NCBI GenBank assembly: GCA_050290865.1
Contig: JBNKIW010000018.1
Location: 1-64,000 of the forward strand
Direction: 5' to 3'
From: JARRLC01 sp050290865
GTDB taxonomy: Bacteria; Pseudomonadota; Alphaproteobacteria; Rhizobiales; Rhodomicrobiaceae
Length of the DNA: 64,000 nucleotides
Below, piece by piece: positions 51,758 through 60,205 of this stretch (position 1 is the first letter of the stretch; the number at the start of each line of letters is the position of its first letter). Position numbers and translations under genes: made by a program. The notes beneath the pieces were generated by a model, which worked only from the letters and a program-made list of their open reading frames with translations, was not told the DNA's origin and did no database searches.

Positions 51758-52786
51758 TTAACGGGCTCTTTCATAGGCCTCGACGATGCGGGCAACCAAT
51801 TCATGACGTACCACGTCGGCGGCTGTAAATGGAATATGTGCTATTCCCTTTACGTTTTCCAAAATTGTTATCGCTTCCCTAAGCCCCGAAGCCTGGCCCG
51901 GCGGCAGGTCGACCTGCGACGGATCGCCCGTTACCACCATTTTGCTGCCCTCGCCGAGGCGCGTCAAAAACATTTTCATCTGCATCGACGTGCAGTTCTG
52001 CGCCTCGTCGAGAATGACCGTCGCGTGGCTGAGGGTGCGCCCGCGCATGAAGGCCAGGGGCGCGATCTCGATCATGCCGGTTTCCAGGCCGCGCTCGACC
52101 TTCTCCGGCGGCAGGACGTCGTACAGCGCGTCATAGAGCGGGCGCAGATAGGGGTCCACCTTCTCGCGCATGTCGCCGGGCAGGAAACCGAGACGCTCGC
52201 CCGCCTCGACCGCTGGGCGCGAAAGGATGAGGCGCTCGGTCTCGCCGCGCTCAAGCCTGCCGGCTGCATGAGCCACGGCGAGATAGGTCTTGCCCGTTCC
52301 CGCCGGTCCCGTGGCGAAGATGAGCTCTTTACTCTGCAGCGCCTCGATATAACGCGTCTGCATCGGCGTGCGTGCCGAAACGAGACGTTTGCGTGTGCGC
52401 AGTTGCCCGACGTCGCGCCCTTCGGCGTCCCGAGCCTGTTGCAGCTTCACTCCGGCCCGCGCGTGCCGGATGCCCCCGTCGATATCCCCGGCCCCGATGC
52501 TGTGCCCCTTTCGCAGCCGGTCGTACAGCTCCTGCAGCACCTCGCGCGCAAGAGCACAATCGCTCTCCGCGCCCTCGATGAGGATGACATTGCCATGGAC
52601 AACGGCCTGCACGCCGAGTTTTTCTTCGAGGAGGGAAAGGTGTGAATCGAACTCTCCGAGAAGATCGGCCAGAAGCCGGTTATCGTCGAAGCGAAGCTCC
52701 GTGTGAGCGGCGGGCGTCTCTACCACGCGGGATTTTGCTCCACCTTTAGCAGATTGGGATGCGTGTCCACGTGTCTGCGGCAACAA
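51758..52786 (-). CDS. ybeZ: PhoH-like ATPase (YbeZ)
   Basis: 342 residues. An N-terminal KH-like region (LGVQAVVHGNVILIEGAESDC) precedes the PhoH ATPase with Walker A in IFATGPAGTGKTYLA and Walker B VILDEAQNCT. It works with YbeY in rRNA processing. Start TTG at 52786 has GAGAGGA upstream; GTG at about 52729 with GGTGGAG is an alternative. Confidence 0.93.
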   Translation of the reverse strand: MLPQTRGHASQSAKGGAKSRVVETPAAHTELRFDDNRLLADLLGEFDSHLSLLEEKLGVQAVVHGNVILIEGAESDCALAREVLQELYDRLRKGHSIGAGDIDGGIRHARAGVKLQQARDAEGRDVGQLRTRKRLVSARTPMQTRYIEALQSKELIFATGPAGTGKTYLAVAHAAGRLERGETERLILSRPAVEAGERLGFLPGDMREKVDPYLRPLYDALYDVLPPEKVERGLETGMIEIAPLAFMRGRTLSHATVILDEAQNCTSMQMKMFLTRLGEGSKMVVTGDPSQVDLPPGQASGLREAITILENVKGIAHIPFTAADVVRHELVARIVEAYERAR

Positions 52787-52867
52787 TCCTCTCCACTGAT
52801 TACGTTGGAAGAATCACTAAAAACACAAGCTCTTGACAGCCGCGCCGTGGCGGCGTCCTTCTCAATA

Positions 52868-54214
52868 TCAGATTCGAACCGGCTCAATTATGACACCGCT
52901 CAGGCTGTTCGGGCCAGCCCCGGTGATGCGTACGTTGACGATGCGCCCGATCAAATCGTCGCGGCCATCAACATGGACCGCCTGTAGATAGGGCGACCGC
53001 CCGGCAATTTGGCCCGTTCTGCGCCCCCTTTTTTCCAGGAGCACGGTTAATTCGTGTCCCTTTTGGGCGACGTTGAAGGCGGCCTGCTGTTCGTTCAACA
53101 GATCCTGCAAGATATTCAATCGCTGTGACTTTTCGGCATCGGCAACCTGGTCCGCCATGGTGGCGGCGGGGGTGCCGGGGCGGGCGCTGTATTTGAAGGA
53201 ATAGGCCTGGGCGAAGTTGACGCGACGCACCATGTCCAGCGTCGCCTCGAATTCGCCGGCCGTCTCGCCAGGAAAACCCACGATGATATCGGTCGAGAGG
53301 GCCATTTCGGGACGCGCCTCGCGGATCCGCTCCACGAGCGTAAGATAGTCCGCCGCGGTGTGTCTCCGGTTCATGGCGGCGAGAATACGGTCCGCGCCCG
53401 CCTGGAACGGAAGGTGCAGATAGGGCATCAGCGCGGGGATGTCGCGGTGAGCGGCGATGAGGTCGTCGGTCATATCCGCCGGATGGCTCGTGGTGTAGCG
53501 CACGCGGTCCAGCCCCGGAACGGCGGCGACCGCCTCCAGCAGACGCGCCAGGCTCCAGACCCGCCCGTCCGGCCCCTCGCCCCGATAGGCATTCACATTC
53601 TGCCCGAGCAGCGTCACCTCGCGAACGCCGAAACCGGCGAGCCGTTCGGCTTCGGCCAGCACGGCGGCCACGGGGCGCGAGTACTCCGCGCCGCGCGTAT
53701 AGGGCACCACGCAGAAGGTGCAGAACCTGTCGCATCCCTCCTGCACGGTGAGGAACGCCGTTGGCGCGCGCTGCGGCTGCCGCGCAGGCAGATGCGCAAA
53801 CTTGTCCTCCGCCGGGAAGCCGGTATCGACGATGCGGCTTTCCCCGGCACTGGCGCGGGCGATCAATTCGGGCAGACGGTGATAATTCTGCGGCCCGACG
53901 ACGAGATCGGCTACAGGAGCGCGGGCGATAAGCTCGGCGCCCTCGGCCTGCGCCACGCATCCGGCGACGGCGATCCTGAGGTCCGCGCCCGCAGCCTGCC
54001 GCCTCTCGCGCAGAACGCGCAGGCGGCCAAGTTCGGAATAGATCTTCTCCGCGGCCTTCTCGCGGATATGGCAGGTGTTGAGGATGATCAGGTCTGCGGC
54101 GTCGGCATCGGCCGTCTCGACATAGCCGTGCGGCGCCAGGACTTCCGCCATGCGCACGGAGTCGTAGACGTTCATCTGGCAACCGAAGCTTTTTATGTGG
54201 ACCTTCTTCTGCAC
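52868..54214 (-). CDS. miaB: MiaB, tRNA-2-methylthio-N6-isopentenyladenosine synthase
   Basis: 448-residue radical SAM methylthiotransferase acting on A37 of tRNA. UPF0004 cysteines in SFGCQMNVYDS, NTCHIREKA and VAGCVAQ; radical SAM motif GCDRFCTFCVVPYTRG; TRAM domain at the C-terminus. QMNVYDS and IREKAAEK are MiaB-specific. The start is GTG at 54214. Second gene of the plsC-miaB-phoH-ybeY-corC operon. Confidence 0.96.
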   Translation of the reverse strand: MQKKVHIKSFGCQMNVYDSVRMAEVLAPHGYVETADADAADLIILNTCHIREKAAEKIYSELGRLRVLRERRQAAGADLRIAVAGCVAQAEGAELIARAPVADLVVGPQNYHRLPELIARASAGESRIVDTGFPAEDKFAHLPARQPQRAPTAFLTVQEGCDRFCTFCVVPYTRGAEYSRPVAAVLAEAERLAGFGVREVTLLGQNVNAYRGEGPDGRVWSLARLLEAVAAVPGLDRVRYTTSHPADMTDDLIAAHRDIPALMPYLHLPFQAGADRILAAMNRRHTAADYLTLVERIREARPEMALSTDIIVGFPGETAGEFEATLDMVRRVNFAQAYSFKYSARPGTPAATMADQVADAEKSQRLNILQDLLNEQQAAFNVAQKGHELTVLLEKRGRRTGQIAGRSPYLQAVHVDGRDDLIGRIVNVRITGAGPNSLSGVIIEPVRI

Positions 54215-54248
54215 CCTGTCCGCGCCGCGTCGCGTTGATCCGTGTCGT

Positions 54249-55043
54249 TTATTGCGCCGTTCGCGGCCGCGCCGTCAAGAGTTGCGAGAAACTCAGCCTG
54301 ACATTCGCGTATGCATGCCGCGCGAGTTCCTTGCGCCCGCCCGCCGCGGCCATCGACACCGGCTCGCCGAGCCGGACATGCACATCGAGCGGCCCGCCCT
54401 TCAGCACCCCCCAGGCGTGGCCGAGCATGTCCATGTCGCCGTACCACGCGATCGACGGGCGCTGCTGGCGGTTCATCGGCAGGCCGTGAACATGCGTGTA
54501 GACGATGGCCACCGGCTGCAGGACACGGCCGTCGTCGCTCTCTTCCTTGGGTTCGACAGCCGCAAACAGCGAACTCTTGAACGGCAGAACCTGATTGCCG
54601 TCGCTGGAGGTGCCTTCCGCGAACAGCAGCACGCGCTCGCGATCATCAAGGCGCGTCATGATCTCGTCGGCCGACCGCGCCACCGCCGCGCGCCGCGTGC
54701 GGTCCACGAACACGGTACGCTGGAGTTTAGCCAACGTAGCGATGAACGGCCAGCTCGCCACCTCTTTCTTGGCCACGAAGCTCAGCGGCATGACCGCGCT
54801 CAATACGGGGATATCCAGCCAGGAGATGTGATTGGAGACGAGCAGCACCGGTCCCTTGACCGGCTTCTCGCCGCTGACATGGATACGCACACCCAGGAGA
54901 CGGCACACGAGCCGGTGGTACCAGTGCGGCAGATACCGGCGCACAGGCAGGCGCCCGACGACGAACAAAGCCTGCACCGGGATGAGCGGTACTGTAAGCA
55001 ACATGAACAAAACTAAGATAGCGCTTGCACGCACAACGCCCAT
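54249..55043 (-). CDS. plsC: 1-acyl-sn-glycerol-3-phosphate acyltransferase (PlsC-type)
   Basis: 264-residue membrane-bound acyltransferase making phosphatidic acid. An N-terminal membrane segment (LVLFMLLTVPLIPVQALFVV) precedes the HX4D active site at His72/Asp77 (NHISWLD) and the FAEGTSSDG phosphate-binding motif. RBS AGGA is eight bases before ATG 55043. It is divergent from the oxidase cluster and heads the miaB operon. Confidence 0.9.
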   Translation of the reverse strand: MGVVRASAILVLFMLLTVPLIPVQALFVVGRLPVRRYLPHWYHRLVCRLLGVRIHVSGEKPVKGPVLLVSNHISWLDIPVLSAVMPLSFVAKKEVASWPFIATLAKLQRTVFVDRTRRAAVARSADEIMTRLDDRERVLLFAEGTSSDGNQVLPFKSSLFAAVEPKEESDDGRVLQPVAIVYTHVHGLPMNRQQRPSIAWYGDMDMLGHAWGVLKGGPLDVHVRLGEPVSMAAAGGRKELARHAYANVRLSFSQLLTARPRTAQ

Positions 55044-55200
55044 TCCGGTTTTCCTGTCTGACTTCGCCGACCATTTCGCGCTGCAAAGTAACGCGATCCC
55101 GCGTCTTCGCCAAGGCCTGCCGACCGCGCTCCGGTTGCAGATCGTTCAACGCGACCCGTTGGCGCACAGGGCGGGGCATATTGTCGCATCATCTTTGCTT

Positions 55201-55214
55201 TTGATATAGATCAA
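55201..55214. promoter_or_regulatory. FNR/FixK-type box, perfect palindrome
   Basis: TTGATATAGATCAA matches TTGAT-N4-ATCAA exactly. It is centred at 55207.5, 106 bases before the oxidase subunit III start. A transcription start near 55249 would place it at -41.5, the class II activation position, with GAGAAT (55237-55242) as -10. Oxygen-responsive control of the oxidase cluster is inferred. Confidence 0.65.
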
Positions 55215-55234
55215 GATACCCATCAAGTGGGCAG

Positions 55235-55248
55235 GCGAGAATTCTCGC
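55235..55248. promoter_or_regulatory. 14-base perfect palindrome in the oxidase promoter
   Basis: GCGAGAATTCTCGC is a full 14-base palindrome lying 20 bases after the FNR-type box and over the predicted -10. It would suit a homodimeric repressor; no specific regulator is suggested. Confidence 0.4.
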
Positions 55249-55313
55249 AATGGGCACGAGCTTCGATAGCCTAAAAAAATAAGATTTGGGTGGAGACGCT
55301 AGGGAGGACGACA

Positions 55314-56114
55314 ATGCAGCAACCGCAAGCGGCGGTGCATGCTGAGCATGCCTTGCACGCCGAGCATCAGCATCACTGGGAAACGAGTTGGGGACCGATG
55401 GCAGCCGCGTTCGGTGCCTTGTTCCTGGTTCCCTTGACCTTCAGCGCGTATTTCGTCTACGAATCGGCGCTTCTCGCCATCGTCTTCGCGGGCATCGGCG
55501 TGCCGCTCACGCTCGCGGGCATCGCCCGATGGGTCTATGAAGGCGCCACGATCCCTGCGGTCAAGCCGAACATCTCGCCGCTTGGCATCGGTGTGTTCAT
55601 TGCTGGCGAAGTCCTGATCTTCCTCGGCCTCTTCGTTTCCTACTGGTCGATGCGGATCTCGTCCGGGATGGCCGGAGAGGTCTGGCCGCCCGCGGGCACG
55701 CCGCACATCAATCTCGTTCTGCCGCTCATCATGACGGCGATCCTGGTCGCGTCGAGTCTCACCTACCACTATGGCGAAGTGCAGTTCGAGCACGGCAAAA
55801 AAGGCAGCTTCGCGCTATGGCTCATCATTTCCTTCGTGCTGGCCTCGGCGTTCCTCGCCTGCACGGGGTATGAGTACGTCCATCTGCACCACGCGGGCTT
55901 CACCCCGGCGACGAACTCCTTCTCGTTCGCCTTCTACTCGCTCACGGGCTTCCACGGCTCGCACGTTCTGGTCGGCATGGTCAGCTTCCTCGTGATCCTC
56001 ATCGCGCTGGCGGCGTCCAAGGTCAGCCCGATGCTGGTGAAGGTGGCGGGTATCTACTGGCACTTTGTCGACGTCGTCTGGTTCTTCGTCGCATCCCAGG
56101 TTTACTACTGGTAA
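55314..56114 (+). CDS. Cytochrome c oxidase subunit III
   Basis: 266-residue protein with seven hydrophobic helices; the family segments YHYGEVQFEHGKKG, YEYVHLHHAGFTPATNSFSFAFY (read in parts), TGFHGSHVLVGM and YWHFVDVVWFFV are clear. The N-terminus is His-rich (HAEHALHAEHQHHWE). ATG at 55314 has AGGGAGGA upstream. First gene of the oxidase cluster, an uncommon order with III before SCO, II and I. Confidence 0.92.
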   Translation: MQQPQAAVHAEHALHAEHQHHWETSWGPMAAAFGALFLVPLTFSAYFVYESALLAIVFAGIGVPLTLAGIARWVYEGATIPAVKPNISPLGIGVFIAGEVLIFLGLFVSYWSMRISSGMAGEVWPPAGTPHINLVLPLIMTAILVASSLTYHYGEVQFEHGKKGSFALWLIISFVLASAFLACTGYEYVHLHHAGFTPATNSFSFAFYSLTGFHGSHVLVGMVSFLVILIALAASKVSPMLVKVAGIYWHFVDVVWFFVASQVYYW

Positions 56115-56135
56115 TCGAACGCGGGAGCGACGGTG

Positions 56136-57002
56136 ATGCGTGCGTGGTGGCAGAGTCTGCTCGGAGCCATAAGCCTGATTGCCGGGGTCGGGATTCTTGC
56201 GCCCGCCGAGGCACAGTCGCAATATTTCAGACGCCCCGTGTCGTCCGTCAATCCCAACATCATGCAGATCGACGAGCAGGCGCATCTCGGCGAGAAGATC
56301 TCGCCCGCCGCACGGCTCATCGATCACACGGGACGCGCCTTCACCTGGGGTGACCTGCTGGGCAAGCCTGTCATCCTGGTGATGTCCTATTACACCTGCG
56401 ACGGAAGCTGCTCGATCATCAATCAGGCGCTGGCTGATCTCTTGAAGGATGTGAAAGCCGTTCGTCCCGGCGAAGACTTCCGCATTTTGACGCTCTCCTT
56501 CGACCGTCGCGATACGCTGGCCACGACCGATGCGTTCCGGGAGCAGATGACCCTGACGAAAGCGGAGAAGGACGCCTGGACCTTTGCCAAGTTCGCCGAC
56601 GAGGCAGAGCTGAAAGCCGAAACCGAGCGTATCGGCTTCAAGTTCTTCTGGTCGCCGGAGGATCAGATTTTCCTCCACCCTGGCGCTTTCCTCTTTTTCT
56701 CGCCCGAAGGGCGCCTGGTCCGCGTCCTTTACCACCAGCAGGTCGACGGGCGTGACGTGGAGCTTGCCGTTCTCGATGCCAAGCAGGGGCAGTTTCGCCC
56801 CAGTGAGATCATCAATCTCGCGCTGAGCGTCTGCTACAGTTACAGCTATAAGGACGGCAAGTATCGCTTAAGCATTCCTATTATCGTTGGTGTTGGAGCA
56901 CTTCTTATCGGGCTGACAATTTTGGGAGGCTCCATCCTCGGTTATAGAATGAAACGAAGAAAACTTTTGGTAGCGGATGGAAACCATGAGGAAATGGCTT
57001 AA
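56136..57002 (+). CDS. SCO1/SenC copper chaperone with C-terminal anchor
   Basis: 288 residues. A signal sequence, then a thioredoxin-like SCO domain with copper ligands CDGSC (Cys-x3-Cys) and the His in IFLHPGAFLFFSP. Unlike most SCO proteins, there is a membrane helix at the C-terminus (IIVGVGALLIGLTILGGSIL). It delivers copper to the CuA site of subunit II. Start is ATG 56136 or GTG 56133. It overlaps subunit II by 26 bases. Confidence 0.9.
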   Translation: MRAWWQSLLGAISLIAGVGILAPAEAQSQYFRRPVSSVNPNIMQIDEQAHLGEKISPAARLIDHTGRAFTWGDLLGKPVILVMSYYTCDGSCSIINQALADLLKDVKAVRPGEDFRILTLSFDRRDTLATTDAFREQMTLTKAEKDAWTFAKFADEAELKAETERIGFKFFWSPEDQIFLHPGAFLFFSPEGRLVRVLYHQQVDGRDVELAVLDAKQGQFRPSEIINLALSVCYSYSYKDGKYRLSIPIIVGVGALLIGLTILGGSILGYRMKRRKLLVADGNHEEMA

Positions 57003-57732
57003 ACTCTCTCTCGGCTGCATGATGTTGCCGCTCACCAGTTCGGCCGTGTGGGCGACGGCGCAAGTGGGTAAGATCAGCAGCCCCACGCATGCCTGGAACG
57101 AAACCTGGAACGAGGTGCTCTGGGATTTGTGGATCATCGGCGGCATCTTCGCCGTGGTGGCCATCTATCTGCTCATCAAGTACCGCGCCAAATCCCCGGA
57201 TGCCGTGGGCACCGCGAAGCCGCTTTCGCTGGGGCTGGCGCTGGCCTGGGTGCTGGTCCCATCCGCGCTGTTCATGGCCGACGACTTCCTGCTCGCGGCC
57301 AAGGGCTGGTCGCTGTGGAACATCCAGCGCCGCGTTCCCGCCGGAGCCATGGAGATCAAGGTCACCGGCAATCAGTGGTTCTTCGAATACGACTACGGCA
57401 ACGGCTACACCGATACCGAACTGACCGTGCCCGTCGGCAAGCCGATATTGCTGCGCATGACCTCCAACGACGTCATCCATTCCTTCGGCCTGACCGAATT
57501 CCGGCTGAAGGAAGACCTCATGCCGGGCCGCATCACGCATCTGTGGTTCGTCGCGGACAAGCCGATGGAGACGAAGGTGGTGTGCGTCGAGTTCTGCGGC
57601 AACTCCCATGCGGAGATGTTCAACGTGGTCCGCGCGCTGCCGCAGGCGGAATTCGACACCTGGATGAAAAAGAACCTCGAAGAAGAGAAGGCTGAGCTTA
57701 GCCAGCCCGCAAATAACCGGGCTATCCGTTGA
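56977..57732 (+). CDS. Cytochrome c oxidase subunit II
   Basis: 251 residues: signal peptide, two membrane helices (about 45-67 and 82-103), then a cupredoxin domain with the CuA ligands in CVEFCGNSHAEM (C-x3-C-x3-H-x2-M) and an earlier histidine in NDVIHSFGL. The VTGNQWFFEYDYGNG segment with its Trp is where cytochrome c docks. There is no fused cytochrome c domain, so it is aa3- rather than caa3-type. Confidence 0.93.
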   Translation: METMRKWLKLSLGCMMLPLTSSAVWATAQVGKISSPTHAWNETWNEVLWDLWIIGGIFAVVAIYLLIKYRAKSPDAVGTAKPLSLGLALAWVLVPSALFMADDFLLAAKGWSLWNIQRRVPAGAMEIKVTGNQWFFEYDYGNGYTDTELTVPVGKPILLRMTSNDVIHSFGLTEFRLKEDLMPGRITHLWFVADKPMETKVVCVEFCGNSHAEMFNVVRALPQAEFDTWMKKNLEEEKAELSQPANNRAIR

Positions 57733-57753
57733 GCCAGAGGGGAGAGGAATCAC

Positions 57754-59415
57754 ATGGCTACTGTTGCTGATTACCCGCATGCCGGTTCCGGGGGCGGCTT
57801 CTGGACCACGGTCAAGGAATGGGTCTTCACCACCGATCATAAGAGGATCGGTATTCTCTACCTGATTGGCTCCCTCGCGGCCTTCGCCGTCGCCGGGCTC
57901 ATGGCCATCGGCATCCGCCTCGAACAGATGGCGCCGGGCGAATCCGGTCTCATCAACTACTTCGTCGGCGATTTCGCCTTCGATATTCCGACCGGAACCG
58001 CCTACAACGCCGCGCTCTACTTCCACGGGGCGGCGATGATCCTGGCGTTCCTCATTCCGGGCCTCACCGGCTTCGCCGCCAATTTTCTGGTCCCCCTCAT
58101 GATCGGCGCGCCGGACGTGGCATTCCCACGCATCAACGCGCTCTCGCTGTGGCTGTTCTGGGCGGGCATCGTCGTCGCCCTGCTGACCTTCGTCATCCCC
58201 GACAAGCCCGACATCATGTGGACCGGCTATCCGCCATACTCGATCAAGACGTCAGCCAACACTGCATTCTACGTGTTTACGGTGCACCTTATCGGCTTCT
58301 CCTCGATCCTGGGTGCGGTGAACTTCCTTGTCACCATCATGTTCATGCGCGCGCCGGGCATGGGCTGGAACCAGATGAACATGTTCGTGTGGACCACCTT
58401 CGCTGCGTTCATCATCCAGATCGTCTTCGTGCCGGTCCTGGCCGCGGCGGTCACGCTTCTGCTGCTCGATAAATATGTCGGGACGGGCTTCTTCGACCCG
58501 TCGCGCGGCGGCGACGTGCTGCTGTACCAAAACCTGTTCTGGTTCTATTCCCACCCGGCGGTGTACGTCATCTTCCTGCCTGCCGTCGGGCTGCTTTACG
58601 ACATCATCGCCACCCAGGCCAAGAACCACATCTTCAACTACAAGGCGGCCGTCTATGGCGGCATCATCGGTATCCTGGTCATCACGGGCGAAGTGTGGGT
58701 CCACCACCTGTACATCGCTGGCATGCCGGACTGGATCCGCGTCGGCATGATGGTGACCACGCTGTTGATCTCGGTGCCGGTGGGCCTCATGCTTATCTCG
58801 CTCTGGGGCACGCTGTACCAGGGTGCGATCACCTATAACGTGTCGATGTGGTACGCGGTGGCGTGCCTGTTCCTGATCCTGCTCGGCGGGCTCACCGGCA
58901 TTCCGCTGGCGGTGACGTCGCTCACCGTGCATCTGTCGGAAACCAGCTTCGTGCACGCCCACTTCCACTTCATCATGGGCCTGATGGCGACGTTCGCCGT
59001 GTTTGCCACGATCTACCACTGGTTCCCGAAGATGACGGGACGCTCGGCGGACAGCATGATCGGCAAGGTCGCGTTCGCAATCCAGATCGTGGGGACGCAG
59101 CTGACCTTCTGGCCGCTGTTCATTATCGGCGTGCAGGGCATGCCGCGGCGCTACTGGGATTACTCCATGCATCCCGAGTACACGCCCTACCATCAGGTTG
59201 CCACCGTCGGAGCCTTCCTCATCGGGGCGGGCGTGACGCTGATGCTGATCGGCTGGATCTGGTCGGCGTTCCGGGGACCGCGGACCGGCAGCAATCCCTG
59301 GGGATCGAAGTCCCTGGAATGGACGCATACCGAAGTCATCCCCGGTCCCGGCAATTTCCCGAAGCCGGTTACGGTTGACGCCAACTGGACGCCGTACGAT
59401 TACAACGGCCATTGA
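57754..59415 (+). CDS. Cytochrome c oxidase subunit I (A2-type heme-copper oxidase)
   Basis: 553-residue catalytic subunit with 12 helices. Heme a ligands His91 (YFHGAAM) and His405, heme a3 ligand His403 (HAHFHF), CuB ligands His267 plus His317-His318 (VHHLYIAG), and Tyr271 of the His-Tyr crosslink. The D-channel glutamate of GHPEVY is absent: the sequence is YSHPAVY, the mark of A2-type oxidases, which use the tyrosine/serine instead. Asp121 (GAPDVAFPR) is kept. RBS GAGGGGAGAGGA precedes ATG 57754. Confidence 0.95.
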   Translation: MATVADYPHAGSGGGFWTTVKEWVFTTDHKRIGILYLIGSLAAFAVAGLMAIGIRLEQMAPGESGLINYFVGDFAFDIPTGTAYNAALYFHGAAMILAFLIPGLTGFAANFLVPLMIGAPDVAFPRINALSLWLFWAGIVVALLTFVIPDKPDIMWTGYPPYSIKTSANTAFYVFTVHLIGFSSILGAVNFLVTIMFMRAPGMGWNQMNMFVWTTFAAFIIQIVFVPVLAAAVTLLLLDKYVGTGFFDPSRGGDVLLYQNLFWFYSHPAVYVIFLPAVGLLYDIIATQAKNHIFNYKAAVYGGIIGILVITGEVWVHHLYIAGMPDWIRVGMMVTTLLISVPVGLMLISLWGTLYQGAITYNVSMWYAVACLFLILLGGLTGIPLAVTSLTVHLSETSFVHAHFHFIMGLMATFAVFATIYHWFPKMTGRSADSMIGKVAFAIQIVGTQLTFWPLFIIGVQGMPRRYWDYSMHPEYTPYHQVATVGAFLIGAGVTLMLIGWIWSAFRGPRTGSNPWGSKSLEWTHTEVIPGPGNFPKPVTVDANWTPYDYNGH

Positions 59416-59481
59416 CAGCCATTGACAAACTCCCGCTGGCCCGGCATCGCTGGGCCAGCTTGGCATTAGGGGATGAGCATC

Positions 59482-59610
59482 ATGGTAAAGCCGGCCAACG
59501 GCGCGCCGCAGAAACCGCGGCGGTTCTGGATTCTGCTCCTTGGGCTGCTCGCGCTGGCGCTGTTCATGTATGTCAGTATCATCTACAAGATCATTCACTT
59601 CGGACCATAA
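59482..59610 (+). CDS. Tiny single-helix membrane protein of the oxidase cluster
   Basis: 42 residues (45 if read from ATG 59473): a basic N-terminal part MVKPANGAPQKPRRFW and one helix ILLLGLLALALFMYVSIIY, ending KIIHFGP. AGGGG lies nine bases before ATG 59482. It resembles small accessory subunits seen between coxI and assembly genes in bacterial oxidase operons; no family name assigned. Confidence 0.7.
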   Translation: MVKPANGAPQKPRRFWILLLGLLALALFMYVSIIYKIIHFGP

Positions 59611-59754
59611 GACACGAACATGACGATCGGGCCGGCCAGTACTTCCGTTCATCCTGGCCCGGCACTCAGGCGGCCGTGACGAAGAAACGCGATCCGCCCT
59701 CAGTTTCCCGCAGACCAGTTGTTCCGGTTCACCCCCTGCCCTCAGAGCCAAGAC

Positions 59755-60186
59755 ATGATCGCCCTCAAAGACCTGCCGCACATCCTCGCCGTGATCAACC
59801 TGGCCACGCTCGCCGCCCTCGCCACCGGCCTTTATTTCATCCGTCAGGGCGACCGCGGCCGGCATCGCGCGTCGATGATCACCGCCAGCGTTTTCGGGGC
59901 CGCGTTCCTGGCCATCTATCTGGTCTATCATTTCGGCGCGGGACTGGCGAAATTCGGCGGCTACGGGGTCATCCGGCCGGTCTATTTCACGCTGCTCATC
60001 ATCCACATCCTGGCGGCCGTCGTCTCGACGCCACTCGTGCCGCTCGCCCTCTATCGCGGCTGGACGGGGGCCATCGCACAGCACCGCCGCATTGCCAAAT
60101 GGGCCTGGGGCATCTGGTTTTTCGTCGCCGCCTCGGGGCTCGTGGTGTACGTCATGGCCATCCACCTTTACCCCTATCAAGCCTGA
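59755..60186 (+). CDS. DUF420 membrane protein (CtaM/YozB-like)
   Basis: 143 residues with four membrane helices and the family residues YHFGAGLAKFGG, YFTLLIIHILAAVVSTPL and HRRIAKWAWGIWFFVAASGLVVYVM in pieces. DUF420 proteins such as CtaM are needed for assembly of aa3-type oxidases in Firmicutes. The place inside the cox cluster agrees. The Shine-Dalgarno is weak; ATG 59719 is an upstream alternative. Confidence 0.82.
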   Translation: MIALKDLPHILAVINLATLAALATGLYFIRQGDRGRHRASMITASVFGAAFLAIYLVYHFGAGLAKFGGYGVIRPVYFTLLIIHILAAVVSTPLVPLALYRGWTGAIAQHRRIAKWAWGIWFFVAASGLVVYVMAIHLYPYQA

Positions 60187-60205
60187 TGAGGCCGGAGCAG
60201 CAGCC

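Noticed and set aside
52868..52885. GATTCGAACC-like sequence suggesting a second tRNA
   Set aside because: It falls in the 3' end of miaB and no acceptor or anticodon stem can be formed around it.
59620..59680. Possible terminator GGCCAG...CTGGCC after the 42-residue gene
   Set aside because: Only a 6-bp stem with a loop of more than ten bases and no T-run; the operon appears to continue with DUF420.
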